DNA from: Maniola hyperantus
Lineage: Eukaryota; Arthropoda; Insecta; Lepidoptera; Nymphalidae
Direction of reading: 5' to 3'
DNA: 64,000 nt
NCBI RefSeq assembly: GCF_902806685.2
Contig: NC_048545.1
Span: 8,233,852 to 8,297,851, forward strand
Shown one piece after another: positions 42,931-53,873 of the stretch (the stretch's first letter is position 1; the number at the start of each line of letters is the position of its first letter). Under the pieces are notes generated by a model, which ran no database searches, was not told where the DNA came from, and was given only the letters and a program-made list of their open reading frames with translations. The position numbers and the translations under genes were made by a program.

Positions 42931-43174
42931 TATTTTTTCGACATTTTGCATTCAAAAACTATGATGCATATAAATAAATAAAAATCTGTTTTAGAATGTA
43001 CCTACAGGTAAAGCCCTTTTATATGATACCCCACTTGGTATAGTAATCCTACTTTGAAAGTTGAAAATACTAAACATCAATTCACAACAAATTAGTTCCA
43101 CAACCCATTTTTTGCTAGTGATGTAACCACTTTACGGTTTTCGGATTTTTCCTTTACTTGTGCTATAAGACCTA

Positions 43175-43323
43175 GGCTGAGATCTATAGAGCGCACTTTG
43201 ACTTTGCTCAGACTTAAGATTGAGTTAAAACGAGACAGATTTATGTGAGAGATATAGCTCTGTCTCGTCGAAACTTTGTCTTAAGTCTAAGCTAAGTCAA
43301 AGTGCGCTCTATAGATCTCACCC
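43175..43323. mobile_element. foldback MITE nested in family A
   Basis: TGAGATCTATAGAGCGCACT on the left is inverted exactly on the right (43301-43320). The arms run on for about 45 bp (TTGACTT-GCT-AGACTTAAG). Length near 149 bp. Confidence 0.9.
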
Positions 43324-43490
43324 TTACTTACATGCCAAATTTCATGATTCTAGGTCAACGGGAAGTAGCTATAGTATAAGTACCCTATAGGTTTTCTTGA
43401 CAGACTCAACAGACGGACAGACAGACAGACAGAAAAAGTGATCCTATGAGGATTCATTTTTTATTCTTTTTTAAGGTACGGAGCCCTAAA

Positions 43491-44039
43491 AAGAACATAA
43501 CTACACAGGACAGAATAGACACTTCCATTTCGTAGATTGCAGTGTGACCCTACTAGAAATAGGCAACTTAATGTTTGACCTACCCGTATCAATTAACACC
43601 TCAAGCTGTTGATCTGTCATCTTGATGTAGGTCATCAGTCATCACCAATGGTAGTTTCCACATCATGTACAAAGTTATTAATTAAGATTTATCACTGATC
43701 TTGATAAAAGAATTAATTAAAAATACCGCTACTAAAAACTGATTTTCACAGTATACATTTTAGCGTTTAGCTGTCACAACCGCGACGCGTGCGCGAACTG
43801 ACTCCCTTGAAAAAGGACCCCGGATGGGTTCGAAACTAGTCGGGCTAACGTCGACTAAACACAGTATAATAGAATACATTTTATTATGAACTAGATTTTG
43901 GTCGCGATTTCATCCGTGGTTCATTGTGTAATTTATAGTTTACTACTAGGTACTGTAACTTACTTCTGTTATACAGCAGCGTGAAAGAATTATTAAAATT
44001 GGTTCAGTAAGTTCAAAATTTATCGATTACAAATTTCAA
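43491..44039. other. mostly unassigned; short repeat-like piece
   Basis: GTTCGAAACTAGTCGGGCTA (43829-43848) within a GC-richer patch looks repeat-derived. A degenerate family B-like GGTCGCGATTTCATCCGTGG follows near 43900. Confidence 0.4.
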
Positions 44040-44167
44040 CTTTGTAACTATCACGGTTCATGAGATACAGCCTGGTGACAGACGGGCAGACCGGACAAAC
44101 AGACGGACGGACAGCGGAGTCTTAGTAATAGGGTCCCGTTTTACCCCTTGGATACGGAACCTTGAAA
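44040..44167 (+). repeat. family A-related fragment
   Basis: ACGGTTCATGAGATACAGCC, CAGACGGACGGACAGCGGAG, TAGGGTCCCGTTTTACCC and GGATACGGAACCTTG. Resembles the variant part of 7030-7190. Confidence 0.75.
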
Positions 44168-44717
44168 CAAACTTTTCACTTAATGTAATAGCAAAGCAAA
44201 CATACTATGTAGGCCCTTAGCGGTGGCGTGCCAATCATAGAGACATAAAAGCACTACTTACCTTAAAATAGCTCCGTGTTTAATATTCACTAATAAAAAT
44301 TAACACAGTTGGTTTATACACGGCTTATACTTATTACAACCATATATAATATGAGATGTAAAAGCAGTGTGATTTATTAAGGGCACTGGTGTTAAAATGG
44401 TACTTGCGGTTCGGTTTCCTAAAAGTAGGTACTCAGGTACCTACCAAATCGAATTTGCATAACAAGATATTTATCATTCCTTCAACATAAGACATTCATT
44501 GCTAAACTTGCATTTAGATCAATGCAGTAAGTAATGCACATTCACTTTCTACACAATATAATATACCTCTAGACTCTACCTACTTCAACTCAAACCTACC
44601 TATGTATTATTAAAGTCAGTTTCTATAGAAAAGTACTTGTTTGGGTGCAGATTTTACCCTTTTTTCCTGGGATATATTAAAACTTAACAAATAGATACAC
44701 TTTGGGATGCAACCTGT
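44168..44717. other. unassigned AT-rich sequence
   Basis: No recognised feature. Confidence 0.5.
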
Positions 44718-45060
44718 TCAGACACGCTGGCCCCTTCCCATCTACATGGAACCAACAACAGAGCTGGTGCGGCATGTGAAGCGGCTGAAAAAGCCAAAAC
44801 ATGCAAGTACAGGGTAGGCTCCGAATAGGAATTTGTCCCATTTGGTGTCGAGACCCTTGGTCCGTGGGGTCCTAGCGACTATATATATATATAAGACTTT
44901 TTAAGGAAATAGCAAAAAGGTTAGTCGACATCACAGGAGACCGAAGAGCTGGCAGGCTACCTCGGACAAAGAATTAGCCTAGCTATTCAAAGGGGGAACG
45001 CTGCCAGTATCATCGCAACCTTGCCTAAAGGGACTCCTTTTAATGCGGTATGCTGAAAGT
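44718..45060 (+). pseudogene. decayed non-LTR retrotransposon ORF, C-terminal end
   Basis: In shifting frames the plus strand gives EFVPFGVETLGPWG-like, FKEIAKRLVDITGDRRAG, then LGQRISLAIQRGNAAS and IIATLP, ending near a stop. This is the familiar tail (GDPRAGSYLGQRISLAIQRGN-type) of retroelement-encoded proteins in arthropods. A (TA)n insertion and frameshifts disrupt it. Confidence 0.7.
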
Positions 45061-45984
45061 GCGCCAACTTTCCGCGCACTTTCCATGCTAAATGAGCTGA
45101 TTGCTCAGCACCAGAGCCTAGACGTGTTCAATACAAATATAAATAAATTTATTTCATGTATAGATCACTAAGACTTATAAGAACCTTTGTGTATATTTTG
45201 TTCGAATAGTATAAGTTATTAGTCATAAGTCTAACTTGTAATGCGCTTTGGCACTAGCTGTAAGCATATCAAGCATCTATAGTAAAATAAAATAAAATAA
45301 AATAATAAAATAAAATAATATATTTTAGTTATAATATTATATTTTTTAAGGTTTTAGTTTTAGTTTCATTGTTTAAGTAAATTTTTAAGATGTTTACTTT
45401 TAGATAAGTATCATTTAGTTAGTATTTAACATTAGACACAGTTTATTAATTACTAATTATTAAATATCAATAAAAACATTAATTACTTTAAAAAAAGATA
45501 CACTTTAAGATTAATGTTATAACTTGTATAATAATAAAAATATATTTAAGTATTGTAATGCACGTTGATGGAGAATCGAAAATCTTACTGTTGCAAACTA
45601 CACTAAATTCAAATATCGTCGACATTAAAAGCCAAAAATGGATTTCATTGCATTGAAATACATTTTTGTATATCCACTGATGTAATATTTATTATATAAA
45701 AGCAGCAAATTAGAGCATAATATAAGCTAATAAAAATTGGCTCAACACTTCACGGCAACTTAAACAGTTTGCCGAAGCGTACGATAGGTATAATTATTAA
45801 ATTTCCTATTACAATAAAATTACCATTTACTTACTTTTTCTTCCTAATTTCCTATACAATCTTAACATTAGCGTAATAATTCTTCCTAATATTAGCTCAT
45901 ACTAAATCTTAGGTCATCATCATTTTCTTAAAATTTTAATATAATATGTAGGTATCTACTTAAGTACATTCAAAGATATTTACA
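45061..45984. other. AT-rich sequence with (AAAAT)n
   Basis: AAAATAAAATAAAATAATAA near 45285-45320 is a simple repeat; the rest is unassigned. Confidence 0.6.
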
Positions 45985-46160
45985 AGTAGAATGTCTTTGG
46001 GTAGGTACAAGTCTCTTATGGTCTGGTGGGTGGCTTCGGTCGTGGCTAGTTATCGGCAAAGTCGTGTCGCCAAGTGAATCAGTGTTCCGGTACGGTGTAG
46101 AAGCCGATCAGGGGTACCTATGGGTTTAATCAAACTGCCATACCCCCTTCCAAGTTCCAT
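45985..46160 (+). mobile_element. SINE family 1 body fragment
   Basis: GGTGGCTTCGGTCGTGGCTA, GTTCCGGTACGGTGTAGAAG and CTGCCATACCCCCTTCCAAG, the plus-strand form of the 61414-61751 body. Confidence 0.8.
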
Positions 46161-46270
46161 CGACTGCATCATCACTCACCATGAGTAAAAGTAATGTGAA
46201 AATTGAGTAAAATTTGAAATGATGTGATTTTATAGATACTATAGGTATTTTACAGCTTATTTTATAATAC

Positions 46271-46572
46271 AGCTGTGATAGCCTAGTGGTTAGGACGTCC
46301 GCCTTCTAATCGGAGGTTGGGGGTTCGATCCCGGGCACGCACCTCTAACTTTTCGGAGTTACGTGCGTTTTTAAGTAATTAAAATATCACTTCCTTTAAG
46401 GGTGAAGGAAAACATCGTGAGGAAACCTACATGCCTGAGAGTTCTCCATAATGTTATCAAAGGTGTGTGAAGTCTACCAATTCGCACATGGCCAGCGTGG
46501 TAGACTATAGCCAAACCCTTCTCACTCTGAGAGGAGACCCGTGCTCGGCGATGGGTTGATCATGATGATGAT
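46271..46572 (+). mobile_element. SINE family 2, full length
   Basis: A tRNA-like head with A box TAGCCTAGTGG and B box GGTTCGATCCC, then TAACTTTTCGGAGTTACGTG, GAAGGAAAACATCGTGAGGA, CATGGCCAGCGTGGTAGACT and an ATGATGATGAT tail. Best-preserved copy in the window. Confidence 0.92.
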
Positions 46573-47104
46573 AGGTATTTTACTTGGTTGGAGGTGGGAA
46601 AACGTCTTGGTAAATTTTTCTAATATTGTTCTGAAAGAATCGGCCACTTCCGTTAAACCTCTAATTAAATTATAATGTTATCAGTAGGTAAACATGTAAT
46701 GTTGTATCTCGTAAACCAGACACATAACAAAGGCTAAGGGCGTGAGTATTTAGGTTCAGAGAGCGGCTCTGACCTTTGAGTCTCACGTTTACAATTAATT
46801 GTCTGTTGACACAGTACAAGAAAAAATTCCTGTAATCTATTTTAATAAAATATTTATTCTCTTATCAATAACGACACAATTACTAACTAACCAAGTGATT
46901 GCCTAAAATATAAAGTAATATCTAAATATTAAATTTCTTTCCGAGAAACTAATATCATTGATATTTTGGAATAAAGTAATTTAGTTCGTCTAGCTAGCCC
47001 CTAAGGCTGGGGGAACAAAGTAATTAAGCTATTAAATTAGTTTATCCAAAAAAAAATATGGAATATTTTTACTTACGTATATGTATTTTAACTGTTTGTA
47101 GGTA
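46573..47104. other. unassigned sequence between inverted SINEs
   Basis: AT-rich; no recognised feature. Confidence 0.5.
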
Positions 47105-47398
47105 TCATCATCATCATTATCATGATCAACCCATCGCCGGCTCACTACAGACATAGACATAGTCTACCGCGCTGGCCATGTGCGGATTGGTAGACTTCAC
47201 ACACCTTTGAGAACATTATGGAGAACTTTCAGGCGTGCAGGTTTTGTCACGATGTTTTCCTTCACCGATAAAGCAAGTGATATTTAATTAAGTAATTAAA
47301 ACGCACATAACTCCGAAAAGTTAGAGGTGCGTGCCCGGGATTGAACCCCCGACCTCCGATTAGAAGGCGGACGTCCTGACCACTGGGCTATCACAGCT
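47105..47398 (-). mobile_element. SINE family 2, full length, minus orientation
   Basis: Begins with an ATCATCATCATCATTATCAT tail and ends with the reversed head CCACTGGGCTATCACAGCT; B box present as GGGATTGAACC. Confidence 0.92.
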
Positions 47399-48490
47399 TT
47401 TTGTAGGTATATTTCATAGAAAATCGTGAAATTGGTTCTGTATAATGCTAGGTATCGCCAGGTAGATATGTAAATTAGATTAAAGGCAAGACGTGAAATG
47501 CTTTCGAATTTTTCTTAATCAAGCCTTCAACGACGTTCAGTTTCAGGAAATAGAAAAAGTAATTTGGGTCTGCGTAATTTAAAGAAAGTAGCTACCTACC
47601 AATAAATACGGAGTAGGTACCTAATGAAATTCTTTAACGGCAGTGGGTAAGGTTAATAGTAGGTCAAAAACCTCTACTGCAGGAAACTTTAGCCAATCTA
47701 TTTATTTTAATATAAAATATCACTAGCTGCTGTAAAAAAGTTTAAATTAAAGTTACTCTAAAAGCTTAAACTATGGATTCATAGAACAAAAGTCATTTTT
47801 TTATTTATTTATTTAAAATGGTAAGTAGTTTGAATTATTTTGTGATAGTCGTTAATTTCGGGATTTTACTAGAATTCTTGTAGAATAAGTCTTACTGCCG
47901 CAGTTATTGGTACCTACAGTACCTACTGATTGGTTGATGCTTGATGAAATGATTCTGCAGAATTCCAAACCCGAAGATCATTTTCAGACTTTTACCAAAA
48001 AAATAGCGGGTCTGATCTAAAATAAGAGCTTTTAGTGCAGGGACAAAACTAACAAGGGCGAAAATTCAGCTCGTGGAAATTCGCGTTCCCGCACGCGAAT
48101 TGAAAATAATGTTAGTAAATAGAGAGCACTAGAAATAGAAATTGAAAGATTTTTTGTTTAAATAAACTTTTAAAAGTGCTTATGAGTTATGAAGCGTCAA
48201 GTCAATACACCACTGGCCTGTAATCGGTATGCCCTTCCCGTAGATCGCGAAAAAAAATCGACCCTTCAACCAGTCGTTAAAAGTAATTGCAGGCCCGCAC
48301 ATTGCTGGAGCGAGCAGCGAGTCATACACTGTATAGGTAAAGTTCACTATAGTATAGGTATAGAACGCACTTATCTACAACGTATCTATTCACTCATGCT
48401 TTTAGGTTGGATTCTCAATATATATATTTTGTGGCAGCAAAAGCGAGCGCCGGATACACGCATCACACACCCTCATAGCAGAGAGCATTA
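47399..48490. other. unassigned sequence
   Basis: A 100-aa plus-strand frame (48189-48491) with MKRQVNTPLACNRYALP has no domain I recognise and runs up to a foldback element; not supported as a gene. Confidence 0.45.
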
Positions 48491-48768
48491 GGGATGATTT
48501 ATGCCAATATGTGGCGGGCACGAGCCGTGCCACGTCCCTACCTACAACACGCGTACAAGGCACGGATTCAAAATATAGCACGAACATTTTATATGAAGCA
48601 GTTCATGCTTCACCGTGTGGCGTCCGTGCACGAACACGGCACGGTGAAGCATGACCTGTTTTATATAGTAAAATGTTTATGATATTGTTTTGAATCCGTG
48701 CCTCGTCCGCACCTCGTTCGTGGCACGTCCCGCGCCCGCCACGTGTTGGCATAAATAATAATTATCCC
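48491..48768. mobile_element. long-armed foldback MITE flanked by TTA
   Basis: GGGATGATTTATGCCAA on the left and TTGGCATAAATAATAATTAT with CCC on the right are inverted; inner arms also pair (CATGCTTCACCGTG with CACGGTGAAGCATG, and GCACGGATTCAAAATAT with its inverse). TTA at 48488-48490 and 48769-48771 may be the target duplication, as in PIF/Harbinger-type elements. Confidence 0.85.
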
Positions 48769-48819
48769 TTAGTGTAGCAGTGGAAAGGGATTCACTCCAT
48801 GAATTATATTTTATCAACT

Positions 48820-49048
48820 AGCTGATGCCCGCGACTTCGTACGCGTGGATTTAGGTTTTTAAAAATCCTGTGGGAACCCTCCAATTTTTCGGGATAAAAA
48901 GCCTTAGCCTATGTCCTTCCCCGGAATGCAATTTGCAAGCTATCTCTGTACCAAATTTCGTCAAAATCGGTTGAACGGTTGAGCCGTGAAAAGCTAGCAG
49001 ACAGACAGACAGACAGACACACTTTCACATTTATAATATTAGTATGGA
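48820..49048 (+). repeat. family B repeat copy, full length
   Basis: AACTAGCTGATGCCCGCGAC start, ACCAAATTTCGTCAAAATCG, AGCTAGCAGACAGACAGACA and TTATAATATTAGTATGGATT end. Confidence 0.9.
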
Positions 49049-49078
49049 TTACGTTAAGGTATTACGTTAAGTGACGAA

Positions 49079-49384
49079 GCTGTGATAGCCTAGTGGTTAG
49101 GACATCGCGCCTCCTAATCAGAGGTCGCGCGTTCGATCTCAGGTACGCACCTCTAACTTTTCGGAGTTATGTGCAGTTTAAGTAAGTAATTAAATATCAC
49201 TTGCTTTCGGTGAAGGAAAACATCGTTAGAAAACCTGCATGCCTGAGAGTTCTCCATAGTCTGCCAATCCGCACTTGGCCAGCGTGACCAAAACCATTCT
49301 CACTCTGACAGGAGACCCGTGCTCTGTAGTGAGTTGGCAATGGGTTGATGATGATTATGATGATGATTATGATGATGATGATGA
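49079..49384 (+). mobile_element. SINE family 2, full length
   Basis: TAGCCTAGTGGTTAGGACAT head, GTTCGATCTC B-box region, GAAGGAAAACATCGTTAGAA and a long ATGATGATTATGATGATGAT tail. Confidence 0.92.
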
Positions 49385-50127
49385 CATAGACCTCTATAAA
49401 AGGTCTATGGATGATGATAAAAGTGATTTTATATCGATTAAGTATTAAAAGTTGTACCAATTAAAAACTGTTAATAAGACGTTATAATAACCAAGAAACT
49501 AGCACAACAGTACCTCATTAGCTAGGTAGCTTATCAATAAGATCAAGAATTTTTAATTAACTTTGATAGAATCTACTGAAGCACTATAATAAGCTGTACT
49601 GGTACATTGTTACAGGTATGGATATCTACTCGTGTGGGTATGGTTCATTTAGAAATTCTGTTATTACTATTTAACTAAATAATACATAATATATACGTTT
49701 TTTAATGTTAATAATTAAGGACATAGATAGCTTAAATTCTGGAGATGGGACATAGAACACTTTTAATTTTGGAAAATCAAAGTTTTCCCACGGAATTTTC
49801 ATTAAACTAAATTAGTTGATCATTGTTATAAACATCAGAATTCAAAACCACCGTGTCGTAGCCGTACGTAGTTACCTATATTAGACAAAGGTATAGCCTT
49901 GTTCGGCCTTTTAACAGTCCATAAAAAAAATTAATTGAGTTTTCAGCACTTACGAAATTTAAATTGATCTCATTGATCAGATGAATGTAATTCAACTTTA
50001 TTGTTTACAATAAGGTGCTCTCAGGTGTTTTGTAAATTCATTTAGCTTACTCGAACTATATAATTATTTCAACGCGAGTTACCTACATCAATTTATAAAA
50101 TTGGCAGTTATGAAATTTACGAAATGG
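49385..50127. other. unassigned AT-rich sequence
   Basis: No recognised feature. Confidence 0.5.
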
Positions 50128-50240
50128 ATTTTTTTATTCGGATACAAGTTAGCCCTTGAATGCAATCTCACCTGGTGGTAAATGATGATGGAGTCCAAGA
50201 TGGAAGCGGGCTAACCTGGAAGCGGTATGACAATTTTTTA
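50128..50240 (-). mobile_element. SINE family 1, 3' fragment, minus orientation
   Basis: TTTTTATTCGGATACAAGTT, CCTGGTGGTAAATGATGATG and GCGGGCTAACCTGGAAGCGG, matching 61425-61520. Confidence 0.8.
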
Positions 50241-50276
50241 TTAAATCCATGCCGGCCATGCCCCTAAAATATACGT

Positions 50277-50345
50277 AACTAGATGATGCCTGCGACCTCG
50301 CCTGCGTGAATTTAGGTTTTTTAAAAATCCCGTGGGAACTCTCAA
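50277..50345 (+). repeat. family B 5' fragment
   Basis: AACTAGATGATGCCTGCGAC to AAATCCCGTGGGAACTCTC. Confidence 0.8.
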
Positions 50346-50449
50346 AAAATAAAAACATTTTGTATGACACACCTCTTCCAGCATACCTACCTACATGTAT
50401 TATGTCCATTTCAGTGGATCAGAATATATGCACAGTACACGGCCGAAAC

Positions 50450-50560
50450 TAATGTACATCGACCTTTAGAAGGAGATAGCAGATTTGTAGAGCACTATTT
50501 CGGTCGTTGAGACCGAAAAAACGTCATATAGGTATGAGTGACAGAAACAACGCTCTATAT
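50450..50560. mobile_element. fragment of the element nested at 34980-35125
   Basis: ATGTACATCGACCTTTAGAA, GTCGTTGAGACCGAAAAAAC and GTGACAGAAACAACGCTCTA are shared. Confidence 0.7.
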
Positions 50561-51239
50561 GCGCGTTAGCAAAGGCATGTACCTACTATCCTTGCCTTAT
50601 TGTTTCTTGGTCCATATGTTTGCTGAAAAACAGTATAATTACAAGAAAATTAGAACAACCTTAAGTACTGGTAGATATCTGTAGTCCGTACGGTATTTCA
50701 CAATAAGTATGTATACCTAATCATAATTCAAATTTATCAGACAAAAATACCAGTTATAATAAGAAAAAACTCTGACGACTACACTTGATTGCATCACAAA
50801 CATGTTTGAGGACTTTCCATTGTAAAGTAAGTATAACATAATGTAAGCACAATTTGTTTTTACGACAAGATCGCATTCGTTTTTGTCGTAAAAATACGTT
50901 ATGAGTTATGATGTATTTCAAACGTAATTGTAGCATGTGGAATTGTAAAAGAAGTATAAAATTTTCTTTTTAATTAAGTTCGCAACTTGTGCTAATAAGA
51001 AATTATGATTCTACGAGTAAGACATATCTTTCTTTAGTGGAGTTAAAAGGTAAACAAATAGCAGAAAACTTTTCGGAGAGAAACGTCAATCCAAACTTTA
51101 GAACATTTAAATGCGTTCACCTTTTATACCTATTATGTTCTAAAAGTTGATTTTTCTCCTACGTACAAGTATTGTTCAGTTTCTAATTGTCAATTGCTGA
51201 ATTTGCAATACAATTATGTAGTGGTGATAATTAATTACA
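50561..51239. other. unassigned AT-rich sequence
   Basis: No recognised feature. Confidence 0.5.
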
Positions 51240-51315
51240 TAGGCTTAAAACTAAAGCTACGAGGGTTCCAAACGCGCCCAGGTCTGAGAAGAGCCAACAA
51301 CAATCAGCTGGGTAT
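51240..51315 (+). repeat. dispersed repeat fragment
   Basis: Nearly identical to 19535-19609 (GGGTTCCAAACGCGCCCAGG). Confidence 0.8.
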
Positions 51316-51320
51316 TCTTT

Positions 51321-52094
51321 TTTCTATCACCACTTTACAAAATCACTTAAACTTATTTAGCAATTCATTCCCAAGATATGATTTAAATAACTCTTTACAT
51401 TGTAATAGTAGTTTTCAATAAGTTTACGTTTTATGAAAACTTTGAATTTGTTGAGAGGCATCTCCAACATTTGTCTTCTGTGAGCTTATAATAAAAACGT
51501 ACATTTTTAGTTCACATATAAAACGTCCTATAGGGCGTGCATAGCACATTTCTGCTAGAAACGACTTGCTATAGGTATTATGTTAAATCAGCTAAGAAAA
51601 ATTGATTGTATGTGTTCGTGTTCTTTTTTATTTGTGCGGTCTCCCGAACCGTCCTCGAAGGCTCAATAGAATATAGATAGTGCTGAAATCAGGCACGAAA
51701 AGAAGCAAAATAATATATTATTGTAACTAGCCAATGGACGTTAGCTTTAGGTAAGGCTTTGGTTTCGATGCGCAACAAAAAATGTTTGTCATGTAATTCG
51801 ACTTTTATATAACAATTTTAATGAGAAAATAAAAAATTGTTTTTAACTTGTCAACAAGCGATTCATTTTGTAACGAAAGTTTTCGATTGTAAATTCGATA
51901 TACCTCTGGATCTCTTTGTGTGTTTCTTTGTACCTATTTTTACGTAGGTATTTACGTTACTAAAATTACGTCTTTGGACTTTCTGAATAGGTATTACGGG
52001 TCAATGTAATCAGTTATGTAAATAAACTATAATCATTACTTAACAAATTTTGTGTCAAATGAAATATTATGTATCGCAAATCTCTAGAACAGCT
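51321..52094. other. unassigned AT-rich sequence
   Basis: No recognised feature. Confidence 0.5.
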
Positions 52095-52250
52095 GAAACG
52101 ATTTCGCTAATTCTTTTTTTATAATATTCCTTGAAGTACGAGGATGGTTCTTACGGAGAGAAAAATTTAAAAAATTGTAAGTATTAAAAAAAAATTAAAG
52201 AATCGAATGTTAGGCTATACGAAGTTCGCCGGGTCAGCTAGTAGGATATT
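52095..52250 (+). repeat. family D repeat copy
   Basis: AATATTCCTTGAAGTACGAG, GGATGGTTCTTACGGAGAGA and an AAGTTCGCCGGGTCAGCTAG end. Confidence 0.82.
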
Positions 52251-52317
52251 ATAATATAAAAGCGAAATGCACTAACTCACTGACTAATCACAAAATCTCA
52301 GAAACTATAAAGCCGCT

Positions 52318-52448
52318 TTTTTAAGTAATTAAAATATCACTTGCTTAAACGGCGAAGGAATACATCGTGAGGCATCTTGCATGCCTGAGAGTTCTCCATA
52401 ATGTTTTCAAAGGTTTGTGAAGTCTGCCGATCCGCACTGGACCAGCGT
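52318..52448 (+). mobile_element. SINE family 2, middle part
   Basis: TTTTAAGTAATTAAAATATC, GGCGAAGGAATACATCGTGA, and CTGCCGATCCGCACTGGACC; head and tail missing. Confidence 0.8.
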
Positions 52449-52479
52449 AGTACGAGTACCTAGACTAGATCTGCTAAGT

Positions 52480-52652
52480 GAGGATTTTTAAAAAATTCAA
52501 CCCCTAAGAATGTATAGGAGTTTGATCCCCTTCCCCGGCATGTAAGCTAACTCTGTATCTTTCATCAAAATCGGTTAAAATGTTGAGCTGTGAAAATCTA
52601 GCAGACAGACAGACAGACACACTTTCGCATTTATAATATTAGTAGGTATGGA
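52480..52652 (+). repeat. family C/B hybrid fragment
   Basis: A family C piece (GAGGATTTTTAAAAAATTCA, CCCCTAAG) passes directly into family B (CTTCCCCGGCATGTAAGCTA, CAGACAGACAGACACACTTT). Confidence 0.7.
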
Positions 52653-53184
52653 TATACATATTTTTTTTAAATATATTTAATTAGTTATGCCAGCAAAAGG
52701 CGGCACTTGAGGTCGCAAAAAAATTAAAAAATTCACACCTTACGTCACCACAAAAAATACTTTAAAATTAATTATCTGAATCTCAAGAATGCAGGGTGAT
52801 TATTTATGCAACAGTAAAAAACGGGAACTGCGAAATGTGATGCAGTTTTATATTTAACTGCACCAATATCCGACCAAGTAGGTCGTGTGACTTTCTATAG
52901 TTTACATGAGTTCCTTGCGAAACTTTTAGCTGTTATATTTTTGTTCAAAACGTTATTTGCGCACGTTTTTGCTAGGTCATACCATAATAATTACATCATG
53001 ATTAGGTAGGTGCTTGATAAGTGAGGACAGGATTAAGATAGAAAGGGTCAACCTATTTACAAGCAGTTTCTAAAGAAAAATAATAATCATCAATCCATTG
53101 TGAGTAGGGTAAGCAGTGATTTAATGCCTATATTAACTGCACGCCACTGGTCACAATCAATCTATGAAAACATGGTAGTGCAAC
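52653..53184. other. unassigned AT-rich sequence
   Basis: No recognised feature. Confidence 0.5.
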
Positions 53185-53262
53185 CTTAGCTGCAAATTTC
53201 AATCCCACCTGGTGACAAATGAAGATGCAGTCAAGATGAAAGCGGGGTGATTAGGAAAAATA
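53185..53262 (-). mobile_element. decayed SINE family 1 fragment
   Basis: TTAGCTGCAAATTTCAATCC and CACCTGGTGACAAATGAAGATG resemble the 3' part of the family. Confidence 0.5.
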
Positions 53263-53461
53263 TGAGCAGGTTTTCTACTGTCGTGACGCGTAAAGTATTT
53301 ATTTACAAAAAACACATGCTTTATAAACAAGCCCTACTAACCTTTCCAATACCAAACAACACCCTCAAGAACTTATGACCTTAACCATTGTCCTTGTTAT
53401 TTAAATTGAGTAACCTACCCGTAGAGATTAGAGTTAACAGGTCACCGGTCGTTAAATAGAG

Positions 53462-53627
53462 TATAGTGCGCGACAGGTTGAAATGGCAATCTGCAGGAAA
53501 GAACGCCCCGCACATCCGCAAAGGCCCCGCGCTAATCCAATGCGGGCAAGCGCGGGTGACGTGCGGGTGTGCGGGGCGCCTCCCCGCCTCATACCCCGAT
53601 TGCCATCTCAACCTGTGGCGGACTATA
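53462..53627. mobile_element. GC-rich foldback element (family E, copy 3)
   Basis: CGCGACAGGTTGAAATGGCA left and TGCCATCTCAACCTGTGGCG right are inverted; GC-rich interior with GGGTGTGCGGGGCGCC. Confidence 0.88.
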
Positions 53628-53652
53628 TATAGGTATTTACTTACTTAGACAC

Positions 53653-53873
53653 TAGCTGATGCCCGCGACTTCGTACGCGTGGATTTAGATTTTTAAAAAT
53701 CACAGGGGAAAATTTTGATTTTTCCGGGATAAAAGTAGTATATGTCCTTCCCCGGAATGCAAGCTATCTCAATACCAAAGTTCATCAAAATCGGTTAAAC
53801 GGATGGGCCGTAAAAAGCTAGCAGACAGACAGACACTTTCGCATTTATAATATTAAGTATGGAAGTATGGATT
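53653..53873 (+). repeat. family B repeat copy
   Basis: CTAGCTGATGCCCGCGACTT, AAAATCGGTTAAACGGATGG and GCTAGCAGACAGACAGACAC. Confidence 0.9.

Larger units (their letters stand above)
42093..43490 (+). repeat. family A repeat split by two later insertions
   Basis: GACCGGCCAAGTGCGAGTCA and GGGTTCCGTACTACAGTTG lie left of the Jockey insertion; TATTTTTTCGACATTTTGCA and AATCTGTTTTAGAATGTACC continue after it. A foldback element then splits GCTATAAGACCTA from CATGCCAAATTTCATGATTC. The copy ends with a GACAGACAGACAGACAG tract and GGTACGGAGCCCTA. Confidence 0.9.

Noticed and set aside
46271..46345. Possible tRNA gene at a SINE head
   Set aside because: The same head recurs with a common body and an ATG-rich tail in several copies, so it is SINE family 2.
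48189..48491. 100-aa frame upstream of a foldback element
   Set aside because: No recognisable domain, ends at the element border, and no splice or promoter evidence.
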